This document shows positions 23,401 to 33,125 of a DNA stretch of 64,000 nucleotides, in pieces. Source of the DNA: Mycobacterium sp. 141 (GTDB lineage Bacteria; Actinomycetota; Actinomycetes; Mycobacteriales; Mycobacteriaceae). How positions within the stretch are numbered: position 1 is the first letter of the stretch; every line of letters starts with the position of its first letter. Both the position numbers and the translations under genes were made by a program. The notes below the pieces were generated by a model. The model made no database searches, was not told the DNA's origin, and was given only the letters and a program-made list of their open reading frames with translations. Where the stretch lies: positions 62,001-126,000 of the forward strand of contig NZ_KB908260.1 in assembly GCF_000382405.1 (NCBI RefSeq), given 5' to 3'.

Positions 23401-23731
23401 GGGGCGCAAGGCATACGACGCCGAGTTCGAGAGCGGCCACCAGATGCGCACCGACGCTGCAATCGGTTACGCACTCTCCGAACGCACGCCGTCGCCGGCG
23501 ACCGCAGCGTCACCGCGGCCGAACGATGCGTTGACCCGACGGGAACGCGAGGTCGCCGCGCTGATCGCCGAGGGCATGACCAACAAGGAAATCGCCGCAA
23601 AGCTCGTGATTGCGCGCCGCACCGTGGAGGCACACATCGAGCACATTCTCGGCAAGCTCGGCTTCATCTCCCGCACCCAGATCGCGGTGTGGGTGGTCGA
23701 GCAGCGCGGAAAGGATCCCGCGGCGCCCTGA
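20459..23731 (+). CDS. PknK-like Ser/Thr kinase - STAND ATPase - LuxR regulator
   Basis: A 1090-residue soluble fusion. The kinase domain, about residues 28-290, has G33-RGGFG, K55, H147-RD, K151, N154 and D167-FG, so it looks active. A STAND/AP-ATPase module follows with the P-loop GVGGAGKT at 356-363 and Walker B LLLVLDNCEH, then TPR-like helical repeats. A LuxR-type HTH lies at about 1023-1083 (LTRREREVAALIAEG, RTVEAHIEHI). The kinase resembles M. tuberculosis PknK, but the ATPase region is of the other STAND type with IGRRQEI, and I saw no membrane segment. The ATG at 20459 has GAGG five bases upstream. It may phosphorylate a regulator and bind DNA itself. Confidence 0.88.
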   Translation: MADVDPFMTQYAVAGSIPAELAAAGFEDAEEIGRGGFGVVYRCTQPSLDRTVAVKVLTADLDEENCARFYREQRAVGRLTGHPNIVYVLEVGTTDSGHPFLVMPYHPQDSLHTRIRDHGPLPLKDVLRLGVKLAGALDAAHRLGIVHRDVKPGNILLTDYGEPALTDFGIAHVAGGFETATGLVTGSPAFSAPEVIVGRPPSPAADVYGLGATLFAALTGHAAFERRSGEQMVAQFLRITTEPIPNPREHGVPEDVSVIIEQTMSDDPECRPSAAELGRLLRESQRLHGFAVDDMAAHAELGDTTQPDTTWKAESPSSVRPKGNLPAELTNFIGRRQEIAKIKRLLSASRLVTLTGVGGAGKTRLSLRVAADLQRAFPDGVWLVELAELKDEALLAQTIASTLGLHNRSGRLPTPALVEYLSDKNLLLVLDNCEHLRDGCAMVAEAILHGAAGVRILATSRQALGLTGEYIFQIPTMSMPDEVRLPPEELGQYEAVTLFVDRATAVQPEFALTEENAETISRICQRLDGIPLAIELTAVRLRALSPNEILDRLEDRFRLLTAGSPGVLPRHQTLRASIEWSHELCSEQEKLLWVRLSVFSGGFSLSAAEATCSSDELDELDVLGVLATLVDKSIVISEQLDGHQRYRLLETIRQYGLERLRADGDEHVQRRRHRDYFADLVERVRADWLGPEQGRWLNTLHHEHSNLRTAFEFCFTEPDEAATGLRMASALWFFWIASGLTSEGRRWLERGLALDTQPSDIRARALWVTGYLSTLEENIGAARAMLEACTPLAEQLGDTDAAAWAVQLNGMTKMSEGDLPAARHLLAEALDLHRATGSRLGTLDASFYLVGVTTLLGDMKSAMQVCTDAIALCDALGERWMKSYMLWDRALVAWLQGDGERAADSALESLRLAREFSEQWVIAFCLETLAWAAGGEPEPRRAARLLGAADRLWRRIGAPLYGMRHLVSVHNQQQERVQQALGRKAYDAEFESGHQMRTDAAIGYALSERTPSPATAASPRPNDALTRREREVAALIAEGMTNKEIAAKLVIARRTVEAHIEHILGKLGFISRTQIAVWVVEQRGKDPAAP

Positions 23732-23737
23732 CGGGCC

Positions 23738-23799
23738 GCGTCAATTCAACTCCGACGCCGCGCGTCAATTCAACTCCGACGCCGCGCGTCAATTCAACT
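23738..23799. repeat. 24-bp tandem repeat duplicating the tmk 3' end
   Basis: Units start at 23738, 23762 and 23786, an exact 24-bp period. The first two are identical, and the third shares the first 14 bases, GCGTCAATTCAACT, before running into tmk. The third copy contains the tmk stop codon, so two extra copies of the gene's last codons lie outside it, between tmk and the convergent kinase gene. The period is a multiple of three. Tandem duplication by slippage or at an insertion junction is likely. Confidence 0.9.
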
Positions 23800-24415
23800 G
23801 CAGAGCCAATGCCGCGGGAGCAACGTCGGGGCCGGCAACCAACCACCGTCCGCACCAGTCGGCCGCGGCCAGCGCCGCGTACACCTCACCGGTGCGTCGT
23901 TGCAGCCCGCCGTCGCGCTCGTAGGCGTCCTTGGCCCGGTCGGCCTCGGTGTTGGCCCGGCGCTCGGCGCGCTGTGCGGCGAGTTCGGTCGGCACGTTCA
24001 GTAGCACCTGCCAGTCCGGAAGGGGCAGCTTCAACCGCTCGTATTCGAGCTCACGCACCCAGGACACTGCTGCGCCGTCGGCGCCCTGGTGTAGCCGGGC
24101 CGCACTGTAGGCGGCATTGGAGGCGACGTAACGGTCGAGGATGACGACATCGTAGGCAGCGCGCAGATGCTCGATCTCCTCACGCGCACCGGCCCGGTCC
24201 AAGGCGAACAGCACCGCCATCGCGTGCACCGACCCGGCGAGATCACCGTGCGCGCCGTGCAGCGCTTCGGCAGCCAGGTCCGCGGGCACGGAATGGTGGT
24301 AACGCGGAAACGCCAGGCTGCCAACGGACTTGTGCGCGGATTCGAACGCCGCCCGTAGCCCGTTGGTCAGTGTGCGTTTGCCGGCACCGTCGACGCCCTC
24401 GATCGCGATCAGCAC
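23789..24415 (-). CDS. tmk: thymidylate kinase
   Basis: A 208-residue dTMP kinase making dTDP. It has the P-loop EGVDGAGKRT near residues 6-15, the DR(Y/H) motif in ILDRYVASN, and the lid/LID region with acidic and basic residues (RANTEADRAKDAYERD). ATG start at 24415. In M. tuberculosis tmk lies directly between sahH and mtrA. Here both sides are interrupted, by the kinase fusion on one side and by the copper island on the other. Confidence 0.96.
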   Translation of the reverse strand: MLIAIEGVDGAGKRTLTNGLRAAFESAHKSVGSLAFPRYHHSVPADLAAEALHGAHGDLAGSVHAMAVLFALDRAGAREEIEHLRAAYDVVILDRYVASNAAYSAARLHQGADGAAVSWVRELEYERLKLPLPDWQVLLNVPTELAAQRAERRANTEADRAKDAYERDGGLQRRTGEVYAALAAADWCGRWLVAGPDVAPAALALQLN

Positions 24416-24428
24416 GCCGCGAGCCTAA

Positions 24429-24980
24429 CTAGCCGGCGCGGTCGTCGGCGTTCGCGGCGCGCATCAGATCGTCGCGGGCGCGCGCCACCCGGGACCGGAT
24501 GGTGCCGACCGGACACCCGCACACCTCGGCGGCTTCGGTGTAGGACATGCCGATCACCTGGGTCAGGAGCAACGCTTCGCGCCGGTCGGCATCCAGGCCG
24601 GCCAGCAGCATCCGAATCTCGACCATGTTCTCGATCTGGGTACCGCGCCCAGCCGCCCCCGTGACATCGTCGAGATCAACCACATGCACGGTGCGCGGCC
24701 GGCTGGTGTTGTAGCGGATCTGGTCCACCACCACCCGCCGGGCGATCGACAGCAGCCAGGTGCGAGCACTGGACCGGCCGGTGAACCGCGGCAGCGAGCG
24801 GATCGCCCGCAGGAATGTCTCCTGGGTCAGGTCGTCGGCACTGCCCGGGTCGGCGAGGTAGGCCACCGTGCGCCAGACGTCGCGTTGGGTGGCCTCAATG
24901 AACTGCGACAGTGCGGCCTGGTCGCCCCGGCCCGCGGATTTGGCGAGGTGGGTAATTTGGTCGTCGTCACCTGTCGCCAC
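24429..24980 (-). CDS. sigC: ECF sigma factor, SigC-like
   Basis: A 183-residue ECF sigma factor with no extra domains. Region 2 contains the conserved [14 protein letters not shown] and [15 protein letters not shown]; region 4 contains [21 protein letters not shown] and [12 protein letters not shown]. It is strikingly similar to my recollection of M. tuberculosis SigC, including the N-terminal ATQ-DVW segment. GTG start at 24980. It is divergent from the copper ATPase. In M. tuberculosis SigC has been tied to copper acquisition genes. I saw no copy of the island's GGGAAC-N17-CGACCA element pointing at this gene, so it is probably not self-activated. Confidence 0.85.
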   Translation of the reverse strand: MATGDDDQITHLAKSAGRGDQAALSQFIEATQRDVWRTVAYLADPGSADDLTQETFLRAIRSLPRFTGRSSARTWLLSIARRVVVDQIRYNTSRPRTVHVVDLDDVTGAAGRGTQIENMVEIRMLLAGLDADRREALLLTQVIGMSYTEAAEVCGCPVGTIRSRVARARDDLMRAANADDRAG

Positions 24981-25007
24981 GGCTAGTCAGCCTAGGTCAT
25001 CGCGCCC

Positions 25008-25036
25008 GGGAACTTTCCGGCGCGTTACACCGACCA
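25008..25036 (+). promoter_or_regulatory. ECF-type promoter for the copper ATPase
   Basis: GGGAAC at 25008-25013, a 17-bp spacer and CGACCA at 25031-25036, with expected transcription start near 25043, 32 bp before the ATG. It is one of five elements with this pattern and spacing in the island. Confidence 0.72.
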
Positions 25037-25074
25037 TTAGGCGCATAGGCCTTGGGCAAGGAGGAAGCAACACG

Positions 25075-27354
<2,280 letters not shown>

Positions 27355-27366
<12 letters not shown>

Positions 27367-27825
27367 GGAGGGTCTCCTCCTCATATCGGGCTGCGATTGT
27401 TCGATCGGTGTGACGACAACCGTCGCCCAGCACAATGCCAGCGCCATCGCGACCACATCGGCCAGCACCAACCAGCCCAGACCGGCACTGTGACGCCCCG
27501 TGCGCAGCCACCAGAACGCACCGATGCCGATGACCGTAGCCAGGCCGCTGCAGTACAGCGCCGCACAGCACCACCGGTAGCGACGGCGGACAAGCAAGAT
27601 CGCCGACGTCGCCGAGGCCACCACGAACATCGCGGCACTCACCGCAGGCACGCCGCTTGACCCGGGCACCGGTCTGCCGCACCACCACATCAGCGACGCT
27701 CCGGCCAGCGTGGCGGCCAGTGCGGCGCCTACGACCAGTCGCCTCGATCCGAGCCAAACCCGTTCCAGGACACTGCTTTCGATCTCCCGCAAGGTGTTCA
27801 TGAGGGTGCCGTTTCGGCCAACCAC
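27355..27825 (-). CDS. small four-helix membrane protein of the copper island
   Basis: A 156-residue protein of unknown family with about four hydrophobic segments and several Cys/Trp residues in them ([14 protein letters not shown]). I chose the GTG at 27825 because AAGGAG lies six bases before it; a GTG 15 bp upstream would place that sequence inside the gene. An ECF-type promoter element is found 43 bp upstream. The gene overlaps the ATPase stop on the other strand. Membrane location and context suggest a copper-related role, which is inference only. Confidence 0.7.
27359..27388. terminator. perfect hairpin across the ATPase/membrane-protein convergent ends
   Basis: Arms of 13 bp (CGATATGAGGAGG at 27359-27371 and its complement at 27376-27388) close on a four-base loop. 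It covers the ATPase stop codon and the last codons of the opposing gene. No T-run follows on either strand. It may act as a bidirectional transcription stop. Confidence 0.6.
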
Positions 27826-27867
27826 CTGATTCTCCTTCACCGGACGCTCCGGCAGCGCCCACGTAAC

Positions 27868-27896
27868 TTGTCGCTTCGACGACTGCCCTGGTTCCG
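27868..27896 (-). promoter_or_regulatory. ECF-type promoter variant for the small membrane protein
   Basis: On the minus strand CGGAAC, a 17-bp spacer and CGACAA. It is a one-mismatch-per-box variant of the island's GGGAAC-N17-CGACCA element. Expected start is near 27861, leaving a leader that contains the AAGGAG site. Confidence 0.55.
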
Positions 27897-27924
27897 CCGG
27901 ACATGCCGATCTCGGACCACGAGC

Positions 27925-29499
27925 TCACCACACTCGGAACCGGGCCGTGGTGGCCACCGCATCGGTCGCGTTGAATCCGACCGTGAGGTACAGGGTCCAC
28001 ATACCCGGCCTCGGGGCCGTGGCGAACGTGCTGTGCCAGCGATCCGCGGACGGTGATTCCCACCGGACTGGCAGTGACGCAATACCCGCGTCGACCGATG
28101 ACAACGACGCCGAGACGGTCTGGGCCGGCGGCGCAGAGCCCGGTGGCTGGTTCACGGTCAGATCGATGACGAGCGGACCGCGGCGCGTCGTCGACAGGCG
28201 GATGGCCACGCTGCGACCGTTGTCGAGCGGTGCGCTCAAGGTGATAGGCGGACCATAGACCGTTCTGGCGGGTGGCTGCGCAACAAGCACGGTAGTGATG
28301 ATGATCACGATGCCGCCGACGGCGGCCTCGATCGGAACCGTGCGCCGCAGCCGCGCCGCGGTGAGTCGGCGCCTGCCCAGATAAGCGAATCCCAGCATGA
28401 CCGAAACCGCGGCAAGCTTGGCCAACAACGTGATCCCATACCCTGTCGACCACAACGACTCGATCGGAAGTATCTGTCGCCACGCCTGGTATTCGCCGGT
28501 GAGCACCAGGACCGCCACACACCCGAAGGCTGTCTGCGACCAGGCGCCGAGACGATCGGTGCGGCCCGCCGGCAGCACGACCAACACCAGCACCAGCAAC
28601 CCGCCGAGCCACACCGACATCGCGACCAGATGCACAGTGGTCACCGCCGTGGCAAGGCCCGCGTCTGCGCCTACACCCGCGTGTCCATCTACTGCAACGG
28701 TTGCCACGAGGCCGACCGCGAATACCGCAGCGACCACTGATATCGCACGCCGGTGATTCGCCCCCGATCGCCACGTCGTTGCGGCGAGCACCAGGGCGAG
28801 CACAAGACGGAGACCCAGCACCACCCCTATGGGGCTCAGCACAACCTGGGAGGCACCCGCGGCGTCGGCGACGCCCGACCACCCCAGACCCTGTGACTGC
28901 GCCCCGGCGAACACGAACTGAGCTGCCGTCCCCGCCACTATGAGCGCCCAGCCGGCGCGTACCAGAATCCGGGTCGGACTGCGCGACCATGCCCACCCCC
29001 AGAACAACCAGCACACCGCCGTCACACCGATGCCCAGGACCAAGCCGACATAGACGACACCACGGGCAGCTGCCGCGGCGCGTGCCAGCGGATCTCTGAT
29101 CACCGACGGTTCGGCCGCCAACGGATCCTGACCGACACCGAAGCTGACCGAGCCCGACACCTCATGTGTGTCCGCTGATATCACCCGCCACATCGCGGTG
29201 TAGCTGCCCTGGGGCAAGCCGGGATTCAACGGCAACTCGACCACAGTCCCACCGCGGTGGAGCAACGCAGCGACGCTGACTCGCGCTCCGGAAGCCGAGA
29301 TCACCTGCACCGCACCGGGGATCAGCCTGACCGGTTCGTCGAAGGTCAATTCCACGGCTGCTGGGGCCGACGACAGCCTCGCCCCGTCGACCGGGTCGCT
29401 GGCCACCAGCACGGCGTGGGCGTGTGCCACCGGAGCCAGTGTCAGCAGGGCCACCACCAGCATCCCCAGCACAGCGCCGGCCGACGACGCGCTGCGCAT
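27925..29499 (-). CDS. CopC-CopD fusion copper protein
   Basis: About 524 residues. A signal peptide (LVVALLTLAPVAHA) precedes a CopC domain whose mature N-terminus starts with His (HAVLVASDP); a second Cu(II)-ligand candidate is the D-x-H of SADTHEVSG. A CopD membrane domain with about eight helices follows, and the last 120 residues resemble a YtkA-like periplasmic domain. CopC/CopD family members bind and import periplasmic copper. The ATG at 29499 overlaps the ycnI stop by one base (TGATG), so it is the third gene of a DUF5134-ycnI-copCD operon. Confidence 0.88.
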   Translation of the reverse strand: MRSASSAGAVLGMLVVALLTLAPVAHAHAVLVASDPVDGARLSSAPAAVELTFDEPVRLIPGAVQVISASGARVSVAALLHRGGTVVELPLNPGLPQGSYTAMWRVISADTHEVSGSVSFGVGQDPLAAEPSVIRDPLARAAAAARGVVYVGLVLGIGVTAVCWLFWGWAWSRSPTRILVRAGWALIVAGTAAQFVFAGAQSQGLGWSGVADAAGASQVVLSPIGVVLGLRLVLALVLAATTWRSGANHRRAISVVAAVFAVGLVATVAVDGHAGVGADAGLATAVTTVHLVAMSVWLGGLLVLVLVVLPAGRTDRLGAWSQTAFGCVAVLVLTGEYQAWRQILPIESLWSTGYGITLLAKLAAVSVMLGFAYLGRRRLTAARLRRTVPIEAAVGGIVIIITTVLVAQPPARTVYGPPITLSAPLDNGRSVAIRLSTTRRGPLVIDLTVNQPPGSAPPAQTVSASLSSVDAGIASLPVRWESPSADRWHSTFATAPRPGMWTLYLTVGFNATDAVATTARFRVW

Positions 29500-30197
29500 C
29501 AGCTCCTGCGGCGTAGCAACGCCAGGTTGACGACGCCGAACAGCACCGCAATGATCGCCAACACCAGCGCCGTCACCCCCTGCCACGCCGGAGCGCCGGC
29601 GGCCGCCGATTCCGCCACCTGCGGTGCGGGTGCCTGTGTCTGTGCCCCTTCGCTATCACCGGATGCCAGCTTCAGAACCGGCGCCGGATGCTCAGGTTCG
29701 GGTTGGCCCGGTGCCGCCTTCTCGTTCCAGCTCACGACCTTGCCGTCGCTGTAGGTCTGCACGGCCGGCAGCGACAACGTCTCCGCCTTGGGTAGCGGCC
29801 CCGCGGAGACGCTGAACATGTCGAACTCGTTGGGCGGGATCGCCGCCTGCGGGGTGTCCGCCTTCCATTCCACCGTCGACACATAGTCGGTGATGTCGTT
29901 GCCGTCGTCATCCTTCTGCGGTGTGGCCAGCTTCTTCTTCACCACGTGAGCAGTCCAACCGGGCTTCGGCTGGGTCGACACCGACAGGACGGGCTGATCG
30001 TCGGGAAACGTCACCACTAGGTCTGTGGTTGCGGCGGTATCGGACTCGGTGGGTACGCGAAATGTCAGCACACCGTAGCCGCCCTGGTCGGCGTCGGTGC
30101 CCGACACCTTGACATGTGCCAGCGCCGGCGCCGCGAATCCGACCGCTGCCACGGCTACCGCGGCAGCGGAAAAAGCAACTCGAAGAAAATTTTTCAT
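29499..30197 (-). CDS. ycnI: YcnI-like DUF1775 copper-binding protein, membrane anchored
   Basis: A 232-residue exported protein. The signal peptide ends in ALA, leaving His as the first mature residue (AHVKVSG), which is the copper ligand in YcnI together with a Trp (a Trp is present in SWNE). A C-terminal hydrophobic helix (ALVLAIIAVLFGVVNLALL) followed by RRRS anchors it. The ATG at 30197 has AAAGGA seven bases upstream and was preferred over the adjacent TTG. It is the middle gene between DUF5134 and copCD. Confidence 0.88.
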   Translation of the reverse strand: MKNFLRVAFSAAAVAVAAVGFAAPALAHVKVSGTDADQGGYGVLTFRVPTESDTAATTDLVVTFPDDQPVLSVSTQPKPGWTAHVVKKKLATPQKDDDGNDITDYVSTVEWKADTPQAAIPPNEFDMFSVSAGPLPKAETLSLPAVQTYSDGKVVSWNEKAAPGQPEPEHPAPVLKLASGDSEGAQTQAPAPQVAESAAAGAPAWQGVTALVLAIIAVLFGVVNLALLRRRS

Positions 30198-30226
30198 CAA
30201 CTGTCCTTTCGTTGTACGGGTGGAGA

Positions 30227-30790
30227 TCAGATACAGAGGGCGAAATACGTTGCCATGCCCGCGGCCATCAGGACGTCGGGATACGGGCGCTGAGGCCCGC
30301 GGATGAGCTCATAGAGCCAATACGCGGAGCTGAGAAACAACAATCCGGCCAGCGTCGCGGTCGACACCTGCAGCCACAGCGGTGTCACCGCCGGCGCAGA
30401 CGGTGCCGCTGCCATGACCATCGCGTGTCCGTGCGCGGGCATTGTGGTGCCGACGACGGCGGTCCCGGCCGGTGCCATGGTGATCAACATCGCCGCCATC
30501 GCAGCCATCATCAGGGCGTGATGCGGCCAGTGCGCGACCGCAGACCGGAACAGCCCCATGAATACGACGTACAGCGCACCGGCAGTGAACAGGAGCAGAT
30601 AAGCCAGATCGGGAACGGCCATACCGATCGGCCACACCATCCCGATCATCAATGCGGCACCCACCCCGTGCACGACCCAGACACTCCTTCGGTCCCGACC
30701 AGCAGCAGCACGCACCGCAACCGCATAGAGCAGCGCGGCCGCCGCGAACACCACGGTGAGCGCAACGCGCCACCACAACCCGAAGGCCAT
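30227..30790 (-). CDS. DUF5134 membrane protein, Met/His-rich
   Basis: A 187-residue integral membrane protein with five or six hydrophobic segments. His and Met cluster in HWPHHALMMAAMAAMLITM and in PAHGHAMVM, which would suit Cu(I) coordination. It resembles actinobacterial DUF5134 proteins that accompany ycnI and copC. The ATG at 30790 lies about 6 bp past the -10 box of an ECF-type promoter, so the transcript is probably leaderless. First gene of the operon with ycnI and copCD. Confidence 0.8.
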   Translation of the reverse strand: MAFGLWWRVALTVVFAAAALLYAVAVRAAAGRDRRSVWVVHGVGAALMIGMVWPIGMAVPDLAYLLLFTAGALYVVFMGLFRSAVAHWPHHALMMAAMAAMLITMAPAGTAVVGTTMPAHGHAMVMAAAPSAPAVTPLWLQVSTATLAGLLFLSSAYWLYELIRGPQRPYPDVLMAAGMATYFALCI

Positions 30791-30796
30791 GACGAT

Positions 30797-30825
30797 TGGT
30801 CGTCGCGGAGGCGGGTCGAGTTCCC
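30797..30825 (-). promoter_or_regulatory. ECF-type promoter for the DUF5134-ycnI-copCD operon
   Basis: Minus-strand GGGAAC (30825-30820), 17-bp spacer, CGACCA (30802-30797). Both boxes and the spacing are identical to those of the copper ATPase promoter. The start codon follows at 30790, implying a leaderless mRNA. The rest of 30791-31013 shows no gene. Confidence 0.72.
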
Positions 30826-31013
30826 GCGACCTTTGTCACGGAGTCCGCCGATGAACTCGCGGCCGAGTCACGACGACTCATTGCCTGTCAGGCACCGCCA
30901 TCCGTTGGACTGCCCATGGCCGTTCGAGGAGGGACATCACGAGACTCCGAGCGCGCGGATTGCCCGACTCCCGCGCGGGCGCCGGCACCGTGAAGCGCGC
31001 GCATCACCCGCGT

Positions 31014-32987
31014 TCAGCGCCGGTCGCGGGACAGTTCCCTGAGCATCGCGTTGTAGGCGTCGAGTTCGTCGTCGGCATAGGAGGAGTCGGCGTGGCGGTC
31101 GGATCGCGACGCGGCGCGGCGATCTTGACGCGCCCACTGGGCCACCAGCGCGATGACGACCATGATAACCGGCAGTTCGCTTGAGCCCCAGGCGATTGCG
31201 CCTCCGAGGTGCTGGTCGTCCTCGAGGCTGGCCAGCCACGGCAACGCCACGCTGCGGTAGAACGGTCCGCCCATCACCGAGGTCATCGTCATGGTCGCGA
31301 TGCCGAAGAAGGCGTGGAACGGCATCACCGCGAACAGCAGTCCGAGGCGACCCAGGAACGGCAGCCTCCGCGGCCCCGGGTCGATACCGATGATGCCCCA
31401 GTAGAAGAGATACCCGACGAGTAGGAAGTGCAGGCTCATCAACTCGTGGCCCCAGTGATACCGCGCCAGGGTGTTGAAGATCGGCGTGAAGTACACGATG
31501 TACAGCGACGCGACGAACAGGATGAACGCGCTCACCGGGTTCGATAGGGACGCCGTGACTTTCGAGTGCACCAGCCACAGCAGCCATTCCCGGGGTCCCG
31601 GCGGCCGACTGTCACCGGCGGCGGGCAACGCACGCAGCGCCAGGGTCACCGGGCCGCCCAGGACGAGGAGCACGGGGATGAACATGTTCAGGATCATGTG
31701 TTCGGCCATGTGCACGCTGAACATCGCCGATCCGTACGCTCGCACCCCGGAGCTGGTGGTGAAGACCAGCAGGGCACACCCGGCCAACCACGCCACGAGC
31801 CGTCCAGCCGCCCAACTGTCACCGCGCCGGCGCAGCCGCAGGTATCCGGCGAGGTACAACCCGGCCAGGACGACGGCGCCGGCGCCGATGAAGGTGTCGA
31901 ACCGCCACACGGTCAGCAGCGTCAGCACGCTCGGCGGATCGGGTAGCTGGTACCCCAGGAAGACGTCCCAGGCGGTGAAGCGATGCGCCAGCAGGCGCGG
32001 CGCGGGTTGGGTGGCCATCACGGCGAGCAGGGCAAGCACGGCGATCAGGGCCACCACGTCGATCCCGGCCTTGCCGCGGTAGGGAGATTTGTCGCGACGC
32101 CACACGGTGCCGACGTCGCCCAGCCACACGGCGAGCAGAAGGGTACCGGCGACGAGTCCGACCCGACCGTAGCCGGTGTGCAGCAGGCCGGATCCGGCGA
32201 GCAAGGCCAGCAGGATCGCGCCGTAACCGAGCGCGATGGCACCGCTGAGGGTTTCGAGGAGCGACACGCGGCGCGCCAGCTCGGGAGCGGGCGGGCCGGT
32301 AACGGCCGCCACCTTGAAACCGGCCAGCGCAGCCAATGCGACGGCGAAGACGATCGCTGTGCTCGTCGCATAGTCATGGTCGGGCCCTTGGCCCGCGTTG
32401 CCACTGACCGTCACCGCCACCACGGCGACGACGGCAGGCACCAGCAGCACCACGTGGGTGATCCACTTGACCGAGAATCGCACCGTGACTGCCACGAGGA
32501 ATGCCGCAGCGGCAACCACGATCCACGCTCGTGATGTCTCCGACGCCACGATCGCGGGGAGCAGGCTGCCGCGCAGCACAAGCTGCGTGACGTCGACGCC
32601 CGCGGCGCTCGCTGCGGACACCGCGACCATGATCAGCGCCGTCACCGCCCAGGCCGCGGCGGCCCGCTCGATCAGCAGGTGCACGCGGAACGCCTGCTCG
32701 TCGATCACCCCGGCGAGGTCGGGCCGGGCGGTGGTGACGACGTAGAGCAGGCCACCGAAGCACGCAGCGCTACACAGCGTGGCGATGAACTGTCCGATCG
32801 GTAGCGCCGCAGCGGTCAGCGCACCCGGATAGGAATCACCGGTGGCCGCATAGACACCGGCACGGCCGGTCAGGCCGTAGACGACCAGGCCGGCCAGCGC
32901 GGCCGCGATCGCCAACGCCGCGGCACTCTTCGCCCGCGGGCCCTTCTGGCTTGACTGCACCGGGGTGACGCCCTCCGTCGGAGACAA
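31014..32987 (-). CDS. CopD - CtaG(caa3-type) fusion membrane protein (Rv0102-like)
   Basis: A 657-residue polytopic membrane protein. The first half is CopD-like. The second half is the cytochrome-c-oxidase-assembly-factor (CtaG, caa3 type) domain with conserved His/Met: [26 protein letters not shown] and [12 protein letters not shown]. It matches the build of Rv0102, which lies near nrp and ctpB in M. tuberculosis and is linked with SigC. The likely start is the TTG at 32987; no ATG or GTG precedes the first helix. A perfect inverted repeat lies 16 bp upstream, but none of the GGGAAC-type elements point at it, so its control differs from its neighbours. Confidence 0.85.
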   Translation of the reverse strand: MSPTEGVTPVQSSQKGPRAKSAAALAIAAALAGLVVYGLTGRAGVYAATGDSYPGALTAAALPIGQFIATLCSAACFGGLLYVVTTARPDLAGVIDEQAFRVHLLIERAAAAWAVTALIMVAVSAASAAGVDVTQLVLRGSLLPAIVASETSRAWIVVAAAAFLVAVTVRFSVKWITHVVLLVPAVVAVVAVTVSGNAGQGPDHDYATSTAIVFAVALAALAGFKVAAVTGPPAPELARRVSLLETLSGAIALGYGAILLALLAGSGLLHTGYGRVGLVAGTLLLAVWLGDVGTVWRRDKSPYRGKAGIDVVALIAVLALLAVMATQPAPRLLAHRFTAWDVFLGYQLPDPPSVLTLLTVWRFDTFIGAGAVVLAGLYLAGYLRLRRRGDSWAAGRLVAWLAGCALLVFTTSSGVRAYGSAMFSVHMAEHMILNMFIPVLLVLGGPVTLALRALPAAGDSRPPGPREWLLWLVHSKVTASLSNPVSAFILFVASLYIVYFTPIFNTLARYHWGHELMSLHFLLVGYLFYWGIIGIDPGPRRLPFLGRLGLLFAVMPFHAFFGIATMTMTSVMGGPFYRSVALPWLASLEDDQHLGGAIAWGSSELPVIMVVIALVAQWARQDRRAASRSDRHADSSYADDELDAYNAMLRELSRDRR

Positions 32988-33002
32988 GTATTCATCAACC
33001 AG

Positions 33003-33023
33003 TCTACGACCGTCTGTCGTAGA
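33003..33023. promoter_or_regulatory. perfect inverted repeat TCTACGAC-N5-GTCGTAGA
   Basis: Eight-bp perfect arms, 33003-33010 and 33016-33023, in the divergent region between the ctaG-like gene (start 32987) and the PepSY gene. It lies 13 bp upstream of the -35 box of the PepSY promoter. The TAC...GTA symmetry recalls BlaI/CopY-type repressor operators, but no such repressor gene is in the window. Confidence 0.65.
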
Positions 33024-33036
33024 TATTGCCGGCCGT

Positions 33037-33065
33037 GGGAACTATTCGCCCGCCCCGACCGACCA
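33037..33065 (+). promoter_or_regulatory. ECF-type promoter for the PepSY operon
   Basis: GGGAAC at 33037-33042, 17-bp spacer, CGACCA at 33060-33065. The ATG at 33066 touches the -10 box and therefore cannot be the start; expected transcription begins near 33072. This supports the GTG at 33126 as start. Confidence 0.72.
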
Positions 33066-33125
33066 ATGCACACGAACCACCGTCGATCACCCGTGCCCGC
33101 TACACCTAGGAAAGTCGCGACCAAC

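Noticed and set aside
23738..23799. CRISPR-like array
   Set aside because: Units are directly adjacent with no spacers and derive from the tmk 3' end.
33066..33125. 20-residue N-terminal extension of the PepSY protein
   Set aside because: The ATG touches the -10 box of the promoter at 33060-33065, so it cannot be on the transcript; GTG at 33126 has a ribosome-binding site.
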